Positions 34,404-44,942 of a stretch of 64,000 nt of DNA are shown piece by piece. Within the stretch, counting starts at the first letter, position 1; the number at the start of each line of letters is the position of its first letter. The notes under the pieces were generated by a model. The model saw nothing but the letters and a program-made list of their open reading frames with translations, ran no database searches and was not told the DNA's origin. The translations under genes and the position numbers were made by a program. Origin of the DNA: Haematobia irritans (lineage: Eukaryota > Arthropoda > Insecta > Diptera > Muscidae); contig NC_134399.1 of the NCBI RefSeq assembly GCF_050003625.1, positions 146,314,473-146,378,472 on the forward strand, read 5' to 3'.

Positions 34404-37400
34404 TTATTTTTCTTTGTTGAACCAACCAGATTGTTCCAAAAATATTAGCAGACTGCTTAAGTTAACGTTTTCCAGATCCGCCAGTAATCTGAAGCTATAT
34501 GCTCCTAAAAGTTGCTTGCGCTTTACACAAAATGCAGGACACTCACACAAGAGGTGTTTAATTGATTCTTTCTCCTCCGCATCATGACAGCTCATACAAT
34601 AGTCATTATACTTCGCGCCAATAGTTTTTGCAAAATCTCCTATCAGGCAGCGACCCGTTATAGCAGATATCAGGAGTGATATCTGACGTCTCGAGAACAT
34701 TAGCATATCTAGTGTGCGGTTTAAGTTGAAATGGGGCCATATTTGCTTGGTGTTGTTACAACCCTTGCAATTCTCCCATCGAACATTTGCCATCATAACA
34801 GCCTTCTCACGCAGCATGAGCTTGCAGGTAGCTAGGGGCATACCAACAAATTCTAGTTCCCCTGGAATATGTAAGGTAGTCCCTAGCCTTGCCAACTCAT
34901 CCGCTTCGCAGTTCCCCGGTATGTTCCTATGGCCAGGCACCCATATTAGGTGAATATTGTACTGCTCAGCCATCTCATTGAGAGATTTGCGGCAATCGAT
35001 GGCCGTTTTCGAGTTGAGGAACACAGAGTCCAAGGATTTTATTGCAGGTTGACTGTCTGAGTATATATTAATGCCCACATTTTTTGGAACATTACTTCTC
35101 AGCCAATTCGCCACCTCTCTTATTGCTAATATTTCAGCCTGAAAAACACTACAGTGATCAGGTAATCTTTTCGCTATTCGAAGTTCCAGATCTTTAGAAT
35201 ATACTCCGAAACCCACTTGGCCATCCAATTTGGAGCCATCAGTGTAGAAATCTATATATCTTTTAATCCCCGGGGTCCGTGTACACCACGCCTCACTGTT
35301 GGGAATTAGAGTCTCAAACTTTTTGTCGAAAAGTGGACTCGCCAAAGTGTAATCCACTACGTTAGGAACATCTGGCATTATTTTGAGGACCGAACTGTGA
35401 CCGTAACTTTTTTCCGACCACAGCGATAGCTCGCGCAACCGCACAGCCGTTGTTGCAGCTGACTGTTTGGCCAAAATGTCTAAAGGCAATAGATGCAGTA
35501 TGACATTAAGGGAGTTTGTTCCTGTCTTGCTGAATGCACCTGAGATACACAAGCACGCCATACGCTGAACTTTATCTAAACCTGCCGGTTGCTGAAGTGC
35601 CGGCCACCAGACTACAACACCATATAGCATTATAGGTCTAACCACTGCCGTGTATAGCCAATGTACAATTTTTGGTTTCAGTCCCCACTTTTTCCCTATT
35701 GCCTTTTTGCACGAGTATAAAGCTACCGTTGCTTTCCTCGCCCTTTCTTCAATATTAAGCTTAAAGTTCAGCTTCCGGTCCAAAATAACGCCAAGGTATT
35801 TTGCACACTCCCTAAAGGGAATTTCAATACCCCCTAAGGAAATGGGCCTAACTGTGGGAGTTTTGCGATCTTTGCAGTACATGACTATTTCTGTCTTTGC
35901 AGGATTTACCCCAAGACCATTATCCTTCGCCCATTTCTCAGTCATCCGGAGGGCTCTCTGTATAATATCTCTAATTGTTGATGGGAATTTTCCCCTGACT
36001 GCTAGCGCCACATCATCTGCGTATGCCACCACTTGTATCCTTTCTTTTTCTAGGGAAACCAGAAGGTCGTTAATAGCAACATTACAAAGAAGAGGTGATA
36101 GAACTCCTCCTTGAGGAGTGCCTCTGTTCACATACTTTTGTATGTTTGCTTGTCCTAGTGTGGCTGAAATACGTCTCTTCATTAGCAGTTCGTCTAACAG
36201 CCTGAGTATACATGGATCAACATTCAGAGTTGTCAGTCCATTTAATATCGAGCTCGGATGGACATTATTGAACGCCCCTTCGATGTCTAGAAACGCCACG
36301 ATTGTGTATTCTTTGACAGATAGTGAGCTTTCAATAAAGCTGACTAGTTCATGTAGTGCGGTCTCAGTAGACCTGCCCTTCGAGTATGCATGCTGTCGTT
36401 TCGAGAACAAACTTGAATCGATGCTAGTTCTAAGATAAATATCTATCATCCTCTCCAGAGTCTTAAGTAGGAATGAGGATAAGCTGATTGGTCGGAAATC
36501 CTTCGCCCTCGAGTGAGAGGCATTTCCCGCTTTAGGTATGAAAACGACTTTTGTTTCCCTCCACTTTCCTGGGATATATGATAAGTTGATACATCCTTTA
36601 TATATCACCGACAACCAGGGGATAATTTTGTCAGTTACAGCTTGTAACTCCGCCGGAGTAATTCCATCAGGTCCAGGGGATTTGAATGGTCCAAAGCTAT
36701 TTAGCGCCCATCTTATTCTAGTTTCCGATACAATTTCCTCGACAGGAAACGACCGCTGAGCAACTGTGGCACCGCCAGTACATGGTTCAACCGTCTGATT
36801 TCCAGGAAAATGTGTGTCCAATAGTACCTCCAGCGTCTCCTCACTGGACGTTGTCCAATTGCCCTCCGATGTTTTAATGAAACCTGGAGCGGAGTTGGTG
36901 GATGCTAGAACCTTCCGTAGTCTGGAAGCCTCGGACGTATTCTCAATACTGCTGCAGTAAGCATTCCAAGAGTTATGCTGAGCCTTTCTCAGTTCTCGCT
37001 TGTATCCTCTCAGATTCTTCTTGTAAGCGTCCCAGTCCTCAGGGGCTCTGGTGGACTTTGCCTTGTTAAAGAGCTTCCTGCAGGATTTCCTCATATTACT
37101 TAATTCCGTAGACCACCATGGTGGTCGATGTTTCCCCCTTGGCTTTCCTCTAGGGCATGCAGCTTCAGTGAGATGTTGAAGGCCTTAGTAATCCGCTCCA
37201 CTGCGTGTTCGATATCTTGCACATTTCTCATAGTTGTCTCTGTTATTTCCGGTATCATCATATTGAACGATTCCCTATACCTATTCCAGTCAGCTTTCCT
37301 AACATTTGGCGGAAATATGATCTTGGTGATATGAACATCAAATTTGAAACTGATGTAGCGATGATCTGAGAAGCTGTGTTCACTTAAAACCTGCCACTCA

Positions 37401-38008
37401 GATATCATTTCATTCAGTTCTTGCGAGGCCAAGGTGATGTCCAAAACCTCTTGCCTGTTTTTAGTGACAAAGGTTGGGACATCTCCCTTGTTGCAAACTA
37501 CCAGATTAGTACGCAAAATAAACTCTATTAGCGACTCTCCCCTTGCATTAGTATCACTACTTCCCCATATACTATGATGTGCATTCGCATCGCATCCCAT
37601 AATGAGTTTCGTCTTTGTTTTCAGTGACTCCTCCACTAAGGTCTTAACGGCATATGGAGGCATCTCCCTGTCATGTCCCATGTAGACCGAAGATACCCAA
37701 TATTTGCATTTTGCTATTTCTAAACTGGCAACGACAGTGTCTGTATTGCACATTGAAGGAAGCAGAAACAAGTTGAGCTCGTTTTTAGCAATTATACAGG
37801 CTCGATTTACATCATTACCACTATACTGCAATAGTTTGAACCCCGGAGTACTTAATTCACATATTTTGTTTTTATAAACATATGGTTCTTGAATAAGAAC
37901 TATATCTATGTCCCCTTTCATCAGGAGAACTTTTAAGGCAGCACATGCAGCCTTACAATGATGAAGATTTATCTGGAGGATCCGTAGGACCATCGAGATT
38001 TTCAACAA
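34404..38008 (-). pseudogene. LINE ORF2: APE endonuclease, reverse transcriptase, RNase H; one frameshift
   Basis: The enzyme would nick target DNA and copy its RNA in place. The first block (38008-37100) is a complete APE-type endonuclease: LQINLHHCKAA, IQEPYV, GCDANAHHSIWGS, LDITLAS and SDHRYI. After SLKL the frame breaks (one base missing near 37160); the other frame is open from ACPRGKPRGK onward and carries the second block (896 codons from its first ATG at 37094). There the RT motifs are SPGPDGITP (139), FRPISL (200), AFLDIEGAF (267-275), GTPQGG (325) and YADD (358-361). RNase H follows (TDGS Asp619, Glu654, YSDSQ Asp680, ADELA Asp732) and then a C-terminal CxxC...HxxC motif (Cys833, Cys836, His847, Cys850). 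Stop at 34404. Confidence 0.93.
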
Positions 38009-39171
38009 CCGTCACATCAGCCGCTTCAATCGAGTCATCAAGAATGTCCTCTTCAGAGATATCGGTGACTCTCGCAATAACCATAGGTTCAACTTTGGTG
38101 AGTTCTGAGGCAGTAGAAGCCTCCTCACGCATACGGTATCTATCCATGTCTTCAAATGTCTTGGTATCCCCCTCGACTTCGCAAGAGGATCCGCTTACTT
38201 CTGATTCAGACAGAGGCTTGTCCATTTCTGAATCCTTTTTTATACACCTTCATTTGGATATAATGAAAGCCATAACATACACGGCCCTGAGACTTTGCTA
38301 GATGTGGCAAAGACTGAGTGTTCAATATAAACACTACATGCCGTCTTGGCCCATCCACTTCATCCAAACGGCCAACCTTCCAATCAGCTGTTGGAAGATC
38401 TGGATTGCATTGTTTCAGTCTATTTAAAATAGATTCAGGGTCAGGAGGGTTTGCAGGTATCCACGCATGTGCTCTTGGTCTAGCCGGTATGTCTTTCTTC
38501 TCGACTAACTCTAGAGCAGCTCCTTCCCAAACTTCACCAATTAGTATCAGAGCAGCTTTAAAACATTCTATAGACCTCTGGTCCTCAAATGCGACTAGCT
38601 TAAATCGTCCTTGATACCAACCAGCCTCTTGGTGTCGAGGATCTGGACCGGGAAACTTTTCCAGCACCTGTGAGTAGACGCCAGACAAAGCATTCTCAAT
38701 TTCCCCCCATTTTTGCTTTGGAACCATACCGTCCAATGCTCCTTTATTTATGATAGCCATCACAAGGCTGTCTTTAGCAACTGAGGCAAACGATCGTTGA
38801 TCCCTTTTGGAGGATGGCAGCTCATCCGGTGATCGTTCCCTTTTTCCAGCCTCAAGAATTCCTTGAGCCCATTTTAAGGAATCGCTTTGTTTAGCCGACA
38901 ACGTGCTTGGGTCGACTGATCCTAATTTCTTTAGGATAAACAAAGCATTTCTGCGTTCTTTGAATCTCTTTCGTGAGGGATTACCTCCTTTTGATGCCGT
39001 TACCTTGGAAAAGGTCCGACTTGTCAAATTGTCGCCACCTGTCGACCCGTCTACAGGTCGACTAATTGGGCCTAGCTCTTGGTCATTGCCCAAATTTATA
39101 ACTTCAGTCGATACCCGTCCACTGGGCCCTGAAGTTAGCAACCCAGTGGATGTCTTTGAATTTCTCTGCAT
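37953..39171 (-). pseudogene. LINE ORF1 (DUF4780-like), one-base frame break
   Basis: Nucleic-acid-binding/chaperone protein of the LINE. The start ATG is at 39171 (MQRNSKTSTG). A Ser/Thr/basic N-terminal third (KASKGGNPSRKRFKERRN) is followed by a DUF4780-like domain (about residues 130-312: VPKQKWGEIENAL; AGWYQGRFKLVAFEDQ; HVVFILNTQSLPHL). No CCHC zinc knuckle is seen. At 38233-38238 a six-A run gives YKKGFRNGQASV-stop. With five As the frame would continue into KDSEMDKPLSESEVSG and an acidic tail ending at 37953. The tail overlaps the start of ORF2 by ~55 bp, a usual LINE arrangement. Confidence 0.85.
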
Positions 39172-39283
39172 GGTGGCCTAATATCCCACCACACTTGAAA
39201 TTCGTAGTAGGTACTTATTACGATGATTTTATCCGCTATTAAAAAAACACGTCCGTTCCGTTCGACGGTTGAATCTATGATTA

Positions 39284-40584
39284 AAGGGCGATACGGTCAA
39301 AATTTGGTCAAGGGAAAACGTGTGTAAATCGGTGAAATCGTTTATTTAAAAATTAAAATTAAATTTCTTTTTCAAGTTCAATTAGTATAAAATTCAGGAG
39401 AAATATTCAGTTAGGCTTTCGCTTTTCCAAATCCGAATTGCCGGGCCTCACGCTTGACACCTGCCATCAGATTTTGTACAGCCACCTTGTCCACCTTCTT
39501 CGCCGCAGAAAGCCAGTTTGCCTTGAACTGCTGCTCGTCCTTAGCAGTTTTTTTTGGTCTTCTTTAGGTTCCGCTTGACAATAGCCTAGTATTTCTCAAT
39601 TTGGCGGAGCTCTGGCGTGTTGGGAGGGTTCTTGTCCTTGGGAACCACCTGCACGTTGTTGCCGGCGTACCACTCCATAACCTTTTTACCGTAATGGCAA
39701 GATGCCAAATCCGGTCAAAACAGTACGGAACAACCGTGTTTCTTCAGGAAAGGCAGCAGACGCTTATTCAAACACTCTTTCACGTAAATTTCTTGGTTGA
39801 CAGTCCCGGATGCTATGAAAATGCTGCTTTTCAAGCCACAGGTACAGATGGCTTGCCAAACCAGATATTTCGTTGCGAACTTTGACAGTTTTATGTGCTT
39901 GAAAATATCTGCTACCTTTCCCCTTCCTTTTGCCGTATAAAACTCCTGTCCCTGAAGCTGCTTGTAGTCGGCTTTGACGTAGGTTTCGTCGTCCATTACC
40001 ACGCAGTCAAACTTCGTCAGCATCGTCGTGTACAGCCTCCGGGATCGCGCTTTGGCCGTCGTATTTTGTTTATCATCGCGATTTGGAGTCACTACCTTCT
40101 TGTAAGTCGATAGTCCGGCTAGTTTTTTGGCTCGACGCACGGTTGTAGACGATACACCCAGCTTATTTGCGCCATCTCGGAGAGAGAGGTTAGGGTTTCG
40201 CTTGAAACTACCGGCAACTCTCTTTGTCGTCTCAGCGGCTTCCGGTTTTCGATTTCCCCCCGATCCAGACTTCCTGGCTGTCGACAAACGTTCCCCAAAC
40301 ACTTTAATTACATTTGTAACGGTTGATTTGGCAACTTTTAGCGATTTTGCCAGCTTTGCGTGCGAGTAGCTCGGATTTTCGCGATGCGCGAGCAAAATTT
40401 TGATACGCTGCTCTTCTTGCTTGGACGGCATTTTGACAACTGAAGAGTGAATTCCAAAATCAAAATAAGAGCAACATTCTACACACACACACCTTCAAAG
40501 TGAGGGGTGTTCAGGTTTTTTAAATGCAAAATTGAAAGAAATACGTCAAGTTTATATTGACCAAATTTTGACCGTATCAACCTT
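39284..40584 (-). mobile_element. ITmD37E transposon, 1301 bp
   Basis: The terminal inverted repeats AAGGGCGATACGGTCAAAAT (left) and AAGGTTGATACGGTCAAAAT (right, complemented) continue to ~28 bp. TA flanks both sides (39282-39283 and 40585-40586). It abuts the LINE exactly, its TA lying inside the LINE's 7-bp target repeat. It encodes one transposase on the minus strand, inactivated. Confidence 0.95.
39411..40431 (-). pseudogene. DD37E transposase pseudogene (ITmD37E family)
   Basis: Start MPSKQEEQRIKIL at 40431; total ~340 codons, the usual length for the family. Two helix-turn-helix segments (SHAKLAKSLKVAKSTVTNVI; LRDGANKLGVSSTTVRRAKK) are followed by catalytic residues: Asp in VVMDDETYVK, Asp in PDLASCHYGKK and Glu in LRQIEKY. 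Between the last two there are 37 residues, which defines D37E. Lesions: TGG to TGA just before PDLAS, TGG to TAG after IEKY, and an extra A in an eight-A run near 39548-39555. The tail after repair reads KREARQFGFGKAKA-stop. All lesions are point-scale, so this copy died fairly recently. Confidence 0.93.
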
Positions 40585-41432
40585 TAAATAAAATTTTGGT
40601 AGATTATTTTTGGCTTGTGTGGCAACCATGGTTATGAACCGATATGGACCAATTTTTGTGTGATTGGGGATCGGCTATATATAACTATAGATCGATATGG
40701 ACCAATTTTGGTATGGTTGTTAGCGGCCATATACTAACACCACGTTCCAAATTTGAACCGGATCGGATGAAATTTGCTTCTCTTCTAGAACGGTTTATTT
40801 GGGGGCTATATATAATTATGAACCGATATGGACCATTTTTCGTACGGATTTTGGAGACCATATTCCAAAACTATGTACCAAATTTCAGCCGGATCGGATG
40901 AAATTTGCTTCTCTTTAAGGCTCCGCAAGCCAAATCCGGGGATCGGTTTATATGGGGGCTATACATAATTATAGACCGATGTGGATTAATTTTTGCATGG
41001 TTGTTAGAGACCATATACCAAAACCATGTACCAAAATTCAGCCGAATCGGATTAAATTTGCTTCTCTTTGAGGCTCCGCAAACCAAATCTGGGGATTGGT
41101 TTATATGGGGGCTATATATAATTATGGACCGATGTGGACCAATTTTTGCATGGTTGTTAGAAACCTTATACTCACACCATGTACCAAATTTCAGCCAGAT
41201 CGGATGAAATTTGCTTCTCTTAGAGGCTCAGCAAACCAAATTTGAGGTCCGTTCATATGGGGGCCGATATGGCCCATTTGCAATACCATCCGACCTACAT
41301 CAATAACAACTACTTGTGCCAAGTTCCAAGTCGATAGCTTGTTTCGTTAGAAAGTTAGCGTGGTTTCAACAGACGAACGGACATACTTAGATAGACTCAG
41401 AATTTCACCCTATGGTGGAGGGTATAAAAATT

Positions 41433-42077
41433 GAATTAAAGGAACTTCCTGGGTAGTAATAAAGAACATCTTTGGAAGGACATTTTTGGAAGTGATTTTA
41501 AAGTTGTGCCTTTAGAAGTACTTCCAAAGGCACAACTTTAAAAGCGCTCCAGAAGATGCACTCCCAATGATGTTCTTTATTTTAACTACCCTGGAAGTTC
41601 TTTTAATTCAATTTTTTATAACTTGGTTTTTTCGTTCTTTTAATGGGTAATTTTACGTTTTTTTGTTTCAAATAGGTTAACAACAGAGTAAGAATTAATA
41701 AAATGGTACAAATCATTTAAATTTTGTCGAAAAAAAAATGCTAAATCCAATCTGAAAAAATTGTGAATTTTTGAAAATATTTGAGTTTAAACGTTTCCGA
41801 CAAGCGTTAGAATCCATTAAAAAGTTGTAAAAAATTATAAAAATTATTTATTTGACAAAATATCACAGAATTTTTTTATTGACATCCAAAACATTGAATT
41901 CGGATCACACCTAAAGAAATGATGCAAATTTAGTGCAACGGCTGTCGAAATGGAGGACTTCCGTCCTATGACAAACCCATGTTAAATTCATCGCTTCTGC
42001 GTCAATTATGCACCACTTCCGGATCCAAAAAGAACATTTTCATTACTTTTTTGGCGACGCTTTTTTTGCTGGGTAGT
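41433..42077. mobile_element. GCTGGG-type element with a ~185-bp foldback at its left
   Basis: 41433-41617 folds on itself: the left arm TTGAATTAAAGGAACTTCC ... AAAGTTGTGCCTTT pairs with AAAGGCACAACTTT ... GGAAGTTCTTTTAATTCAA. The remainder to 42077 closely follows 5870-6381 and ends TTTTTTTGCTGGGTA. Confidence 0.7.
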
Positions 42078-42178
42078 TTATATTCACAAGCTACTCTTGA
42101 CTCAAATATTTTATTAGGAAAATTGTTCGTCTGGACAGGAACTGGTAATAATATCTATATAAGCTTCAGCTGCTTCTA

Positions 42179-42382
42179 CACTGATAGAAAAAGTTTCGTT
42201 ATATTAACGAAATGTTTCATTAAAAGTGAGCCAATGAAACAAATTCGTTAATACAATGAAATTTTTCGTTATTATAACGAATTTTCTGTTAATCAACGTA
42301 ACGTTTCGTACTATTAACGATTTATTTCATTGTATTAATGAACATTTTTCGGTTCAATTTTAATGAAATTTTCTTTGTCAGT
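42179..42382. mobile_element. small MITE-like element, CACTGA/TCAGT ends
   Basis: Begins CACTGATAGAAAAAGTTTCG and ends TTTTCTTTGTCAGT. The interior is built of repeated CGTTA/TAACG motifs in both orientations. It resembles the CAC...GTG group, but the last base and the target duplication are not clean. Confidence 0.5.
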
Positions 42383-42500
42383 ATTGACTTAAGAGGGTTG
42401 AATTATTGACAGTACATATCAGAGTTAAGAGTTTTGTTGCATGGGAATAGCTCAAAGTACACTTAAAAAACAGTGAATCCACCTCGAAGTAACATTTTGG

Positions 42501-42830
42501 TTGGGAGCCACCGTGGTGCAATGGTTAGCATGCCCGCCTTACATTCACAAGGTCGTGGGTTCGATTCCTGCTACGACCGAACACCAAAAAGTTTTTCAGC
42601 GGTGGATTATCATCTCACCTCAGTAATGCTGGTGACATTTCTAAGGGTTTCAAAGCTTCTCTAAGTGGTTTCACTGGAATGTGGAACGTCGTTCGGACTC
42701 GGCTATAAAAAGGACGTCCCTTGTCATTGAGCTTAACATGGAATCGGGCAGCACTCAGTGATAAGAGAGAAGTTCACCACTGTGGTATCACAATGGACTG
42801 AATAGTCTAAGTGAGCCTGATACATCGGGT
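42501..42830 (+). mobile_element. tRNA-derived SINE, nearly full length
   Basis: The head resembles a tRNA (valine-like: loop CTTACAT) with Pol III box A-like GTGCAATGGTTAGC and box B GGTTCGATTCC (42558-42568). The body contains GGATTATCATCTCACCTCAG, CTCGGCTATAAAAAGGACGT and CAGCACTCAGTGATAAGAG. The 3' part is shared with the LINE tail at 34261-34344. The final GCTGCCACCTAACC is missing; the copy stops at ATCGGG. Confidence 0.88.
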
Positions 42831-44110
42831 TAATTTTAGAAAATTTAGGTAAACTGCAGCAACCAATAATAAAACTATTAATAAAGCGTTTTAGCATTAC
42901 ACATTATGTCATTTTCAAATGCTATCTAGCGGAACTTCACGGGTTCTATACAATTTGATGAATTGATAGATAACGTCATTTGTTGGAAATATAATTAATT
43001 CCTTTTAGCTACAACTGAATTCCATCCATCCTATTTGATATACCTTCTAAATAAACTAACACCTCGATAAAACTCCTAGAGTTTCAAAAAGAGTTTTTGG
43101 TTATATGATCCAATTTCACTGCAATAACAAATAGAATGCCGCTTCTTAGCTCTAAATTTCCCAACTGACGTAAAGATATTCAATGAAATTACCTCTTACA
43201 TCTACCAAAAATATCCCTCTCTTCAAGCTTCATTTATTTATATGACTATAACTAGCACAATAACAAAATTTATTCACTCTGTCTCCCAATAGTCATTGCA
43301 TCTATCATTCATTCATTTAGTCAGTCATTCGTATATTCATGCCACCATCACCCTCTCGTCCCACTCTATTCCCACCCAACCACTTTAGTTTATTTCGTTT
43401 TTTTTTGTTGGTCATTCTCGTTCAGTAAATGCCTACACTTCCAGAAAAGATAATAAGTTTATGCGGTCTATATTTAAGTTCTCTGAGCATTGCCCATGAT
43501 AACTACCTACCAACTCTCACACTTTTGGAAAGTGTGGAAGTTGATATGTAGGTACTCGCAATATGACCAAAACATCCAGTTTTTCTTTCATTCGTACTCA
43601 CTGACACTTTGTTTCGTCACATTAAGGTTTACAGGAGCAAAACAAATATATCTTGCATAACACAGTGGTTTGAGGAAAACAAAATAATAGTATTTGTCCT
43701 TACATTCAGTATTTTTAAATGCACTAGAATACAGAGCAAATCTTTAGTGATTTTATTTAAATAGATTTAGCACGTAATTCCTTGTTACGTTATTGAAGGC
43801 TGTGCCGGATTTATTAATTTAGATTATGGAATTATTCATTTTTGGATTGTTCAGTTTTCATGTTCAATAGGGTGGTGATTAGGGTGTACAAATGCGACAC
43901 CGGTTAATCAGCATCAATTACACAAACCGAAACCGGATAGTGAAAAAATTTACATTACATTACATCGGTTAACAGCAAAAATCGGTTATTGACCATCGGT
44001 TAACCGGTTTTCTGGATTTCAATGAAATTTCTATCTACTTTATCATATGTATCATCCGAAAGTCTAATTTTTTGTAAAGATGTACTGAAGATGAGAAAGA
44101 ACTTACAACC
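42831..44110. other. unrecognised spacer, probable host DNA
   Basis: Mixed low-complexity spacer (CATTCATTCATTTAGTCAGT near 43300). One imperfect hairpin lies at 43505-43553. A block of ACCGGTTAA-type repeats in both orientations lies at 43890-44020. No gene was recognised. Confidence 0.4.
43505..43553. repeat. imperfect hairpin, ~20-bp stem
   Basis: The arms ACCTACCAACTCTCACACTT and AAGTGTGGAAGTTGATATGT plus AGGT pair around TTGG with one bulge and a few mismatches. It stands alone in non-repeat sequence. Confidence 0.6.
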
Positions 44111-44114
44111 ACGG

Positions 44115-44365
44115 TTGTCTCTCGTGCCAAAAATAATCTACCAAAATTTTAGCACAATCTACCAAACTAAAAAATCTTATTTTGCAGTTTTTGATCTAAT
44201 GTTTGAAAAAATGTTTTCTTCGAATATATGAATGATCCCCCCATCATCGAAAATTTCTTGGGTGTATAAATAGCCTCGAATTGTAAATGTGTCGAATTTT
44301 ATATTTTTAATGATTTTAGCTTGCACCAACAAGGGAAAATTGGTACTTCTACAAAAGGGAGAATA
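44115..44365 (+). mobile_element. minisatellite-carrier fragment without minisatellite
   Basis: ACCACGGTTGTCTCTCGTGC, AATAATCTACCAAAATTTT and CACAATCTACCAAACT are the left end of the hAT-like carrier. They are followed directly by the conserved segment (AATTGTAAATGTGTCGAATT; GCTTGCACCAACAAGG). Confidence 0.55.
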
Positions 44366-44662
44366 CACGCAAAAAAATAATTCATTCCTCCCAAACGAAA
44401 TTTTAGACAAACAAAGTTCGTTTCTCATTTGCTTTTCGCTGTAAGGAAGTGTATTTGGAAGAAAAGTATATACTTTTTGTGATGTAAAAACAATTTCATA
44501 AAGACTAACTCAAAAAAAAAAAACATTGTTTTCTTGCTAATTGCATTTTCCCTCACATCTTTCTCACATCCACGAGGTTTTTTTAGTTCTTAACACCTTT
44601 TCCTGTAATGCCAATAATGTAGAAGAAATTATACGATTTTATAAATGTTTAAATTTTTTTTA

Positions 44663-44742
44663 CCTTTCGCCTGGACGGAGAATCGAACCGCGGACCATGC
44701 ACTTTGTAAGCCAACACACTAACCACTGAGCTACGTACCTGT
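44663..44742 (-). repeat. tRNA-like SINE head (reverse)
   Basis: On the minus strand: box A TAGCTCAGTGG, then GTTGGCTTACAAAGTGC and box B GGTTCGATTCTC. The acceptor arms do not pair, so this is a SINE-type or pseudo-tRNA sequence and not a working tRNA gene. A-rich sequence follows. Confidence 0.7.
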
Positions 44743-44851
44743 TATGGTCATCCATAGATAATTATCCATATAAGTTATATTTATATAGCATAGCTTGCGG
44801 CGCCCACGAACCATATAAACAAAGTTTATTTAACAGAAACAAACATTTAGT

Positions 44852-44942
44852 TTGGCACCGTGGAGCAGTGGTTGCTACGTCCGACTTGCATGCCAAGGGT
44901 CGTGGGTTCGATCCCTGCTTCGACCAAAGTTTTTTTTTTTTT
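44852..44942 (+). repeat. tRNA-like SINE head with T-run
   Basis: CACCGTGGAGCAGTGGTTGC, CCGACTTGCATGCCAAGG and box B GGTTCGATCCC resemble the head of the SINEs at 42501 and 60918. A run of about 14 Ts, a possible Pol III stop, follows immediately. The acceptor stem does not form. Confidence 0.7.

Larger units (their letters stand above)
34261..39276 (-). mobile_element. non-LTR retrotransposon (LINE), LOA/I-like, 5.0 kb, full-length structure
   Basis: Two-ORF LINE on the minus strand with a ~105-bp 5' leader, ORF1 with a DUF4780-like domain, ORF2 with endonuclease, reverse transcriptase and RNase H, and a 143-bp 3' tail ending in (TAACC)n. RNase H downstream of RT with an APE-type endonuclease points to the LOA or I group rather than jockey. 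The 7-bp direct repeat ATGATTA flanks it (34254-34260 and 39277-39283). The 3' end is shared with the SINEs of this window. Two single-base frame lesions make this copy non-functional although the RT-RNase H frame is fully open. Confidence 0.9.
33121..41430 (-). mobile_element. DINE-1-like subfamily A, one element split by LINE and ITmD37E
   Basis: The left terminus GTATATACGGCCGTAAGTTC and GGCCAGG with CCTCCACCATGGATTGCG is the 3' end in reverse. The right terminus CCCTATGGTGGAGGGTATAA at 41407-41430 is the 5' end. In between lie a minisatellite block, direct repeats, the LINE (34261-39276), the ITmD37E element (39284-40584) and then 153-bp-type repeats (40640-41260). The order matches the uninterrupted copy at 55345-57053. 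The segment next to the 5' end is shortened. Confidence 0.85.

Noticed and set aside
34714..36759. Several plus-strand frames of 70-150 codons
   Set aside because: Antisense shadows of the LINE reverse transcriptase and RNase H, which are read on the minus strand with full domain motifs.
38206..38245. Programmed -1 frameshift in LINE ORF1 at the A-run
   Set aside because: The run begins at a codon boundary after TAT, so it is not an X XXY YYZ heptamer in the ORF1 frame, and continuing the protein needs a +1 shift. A one-base insertion is simpler.
44663..44942. Two candidate tRNA genes
   Set aside because: Box A and box B are present but the acceptor and anticodon stems do not pair; they fit SINE heads.
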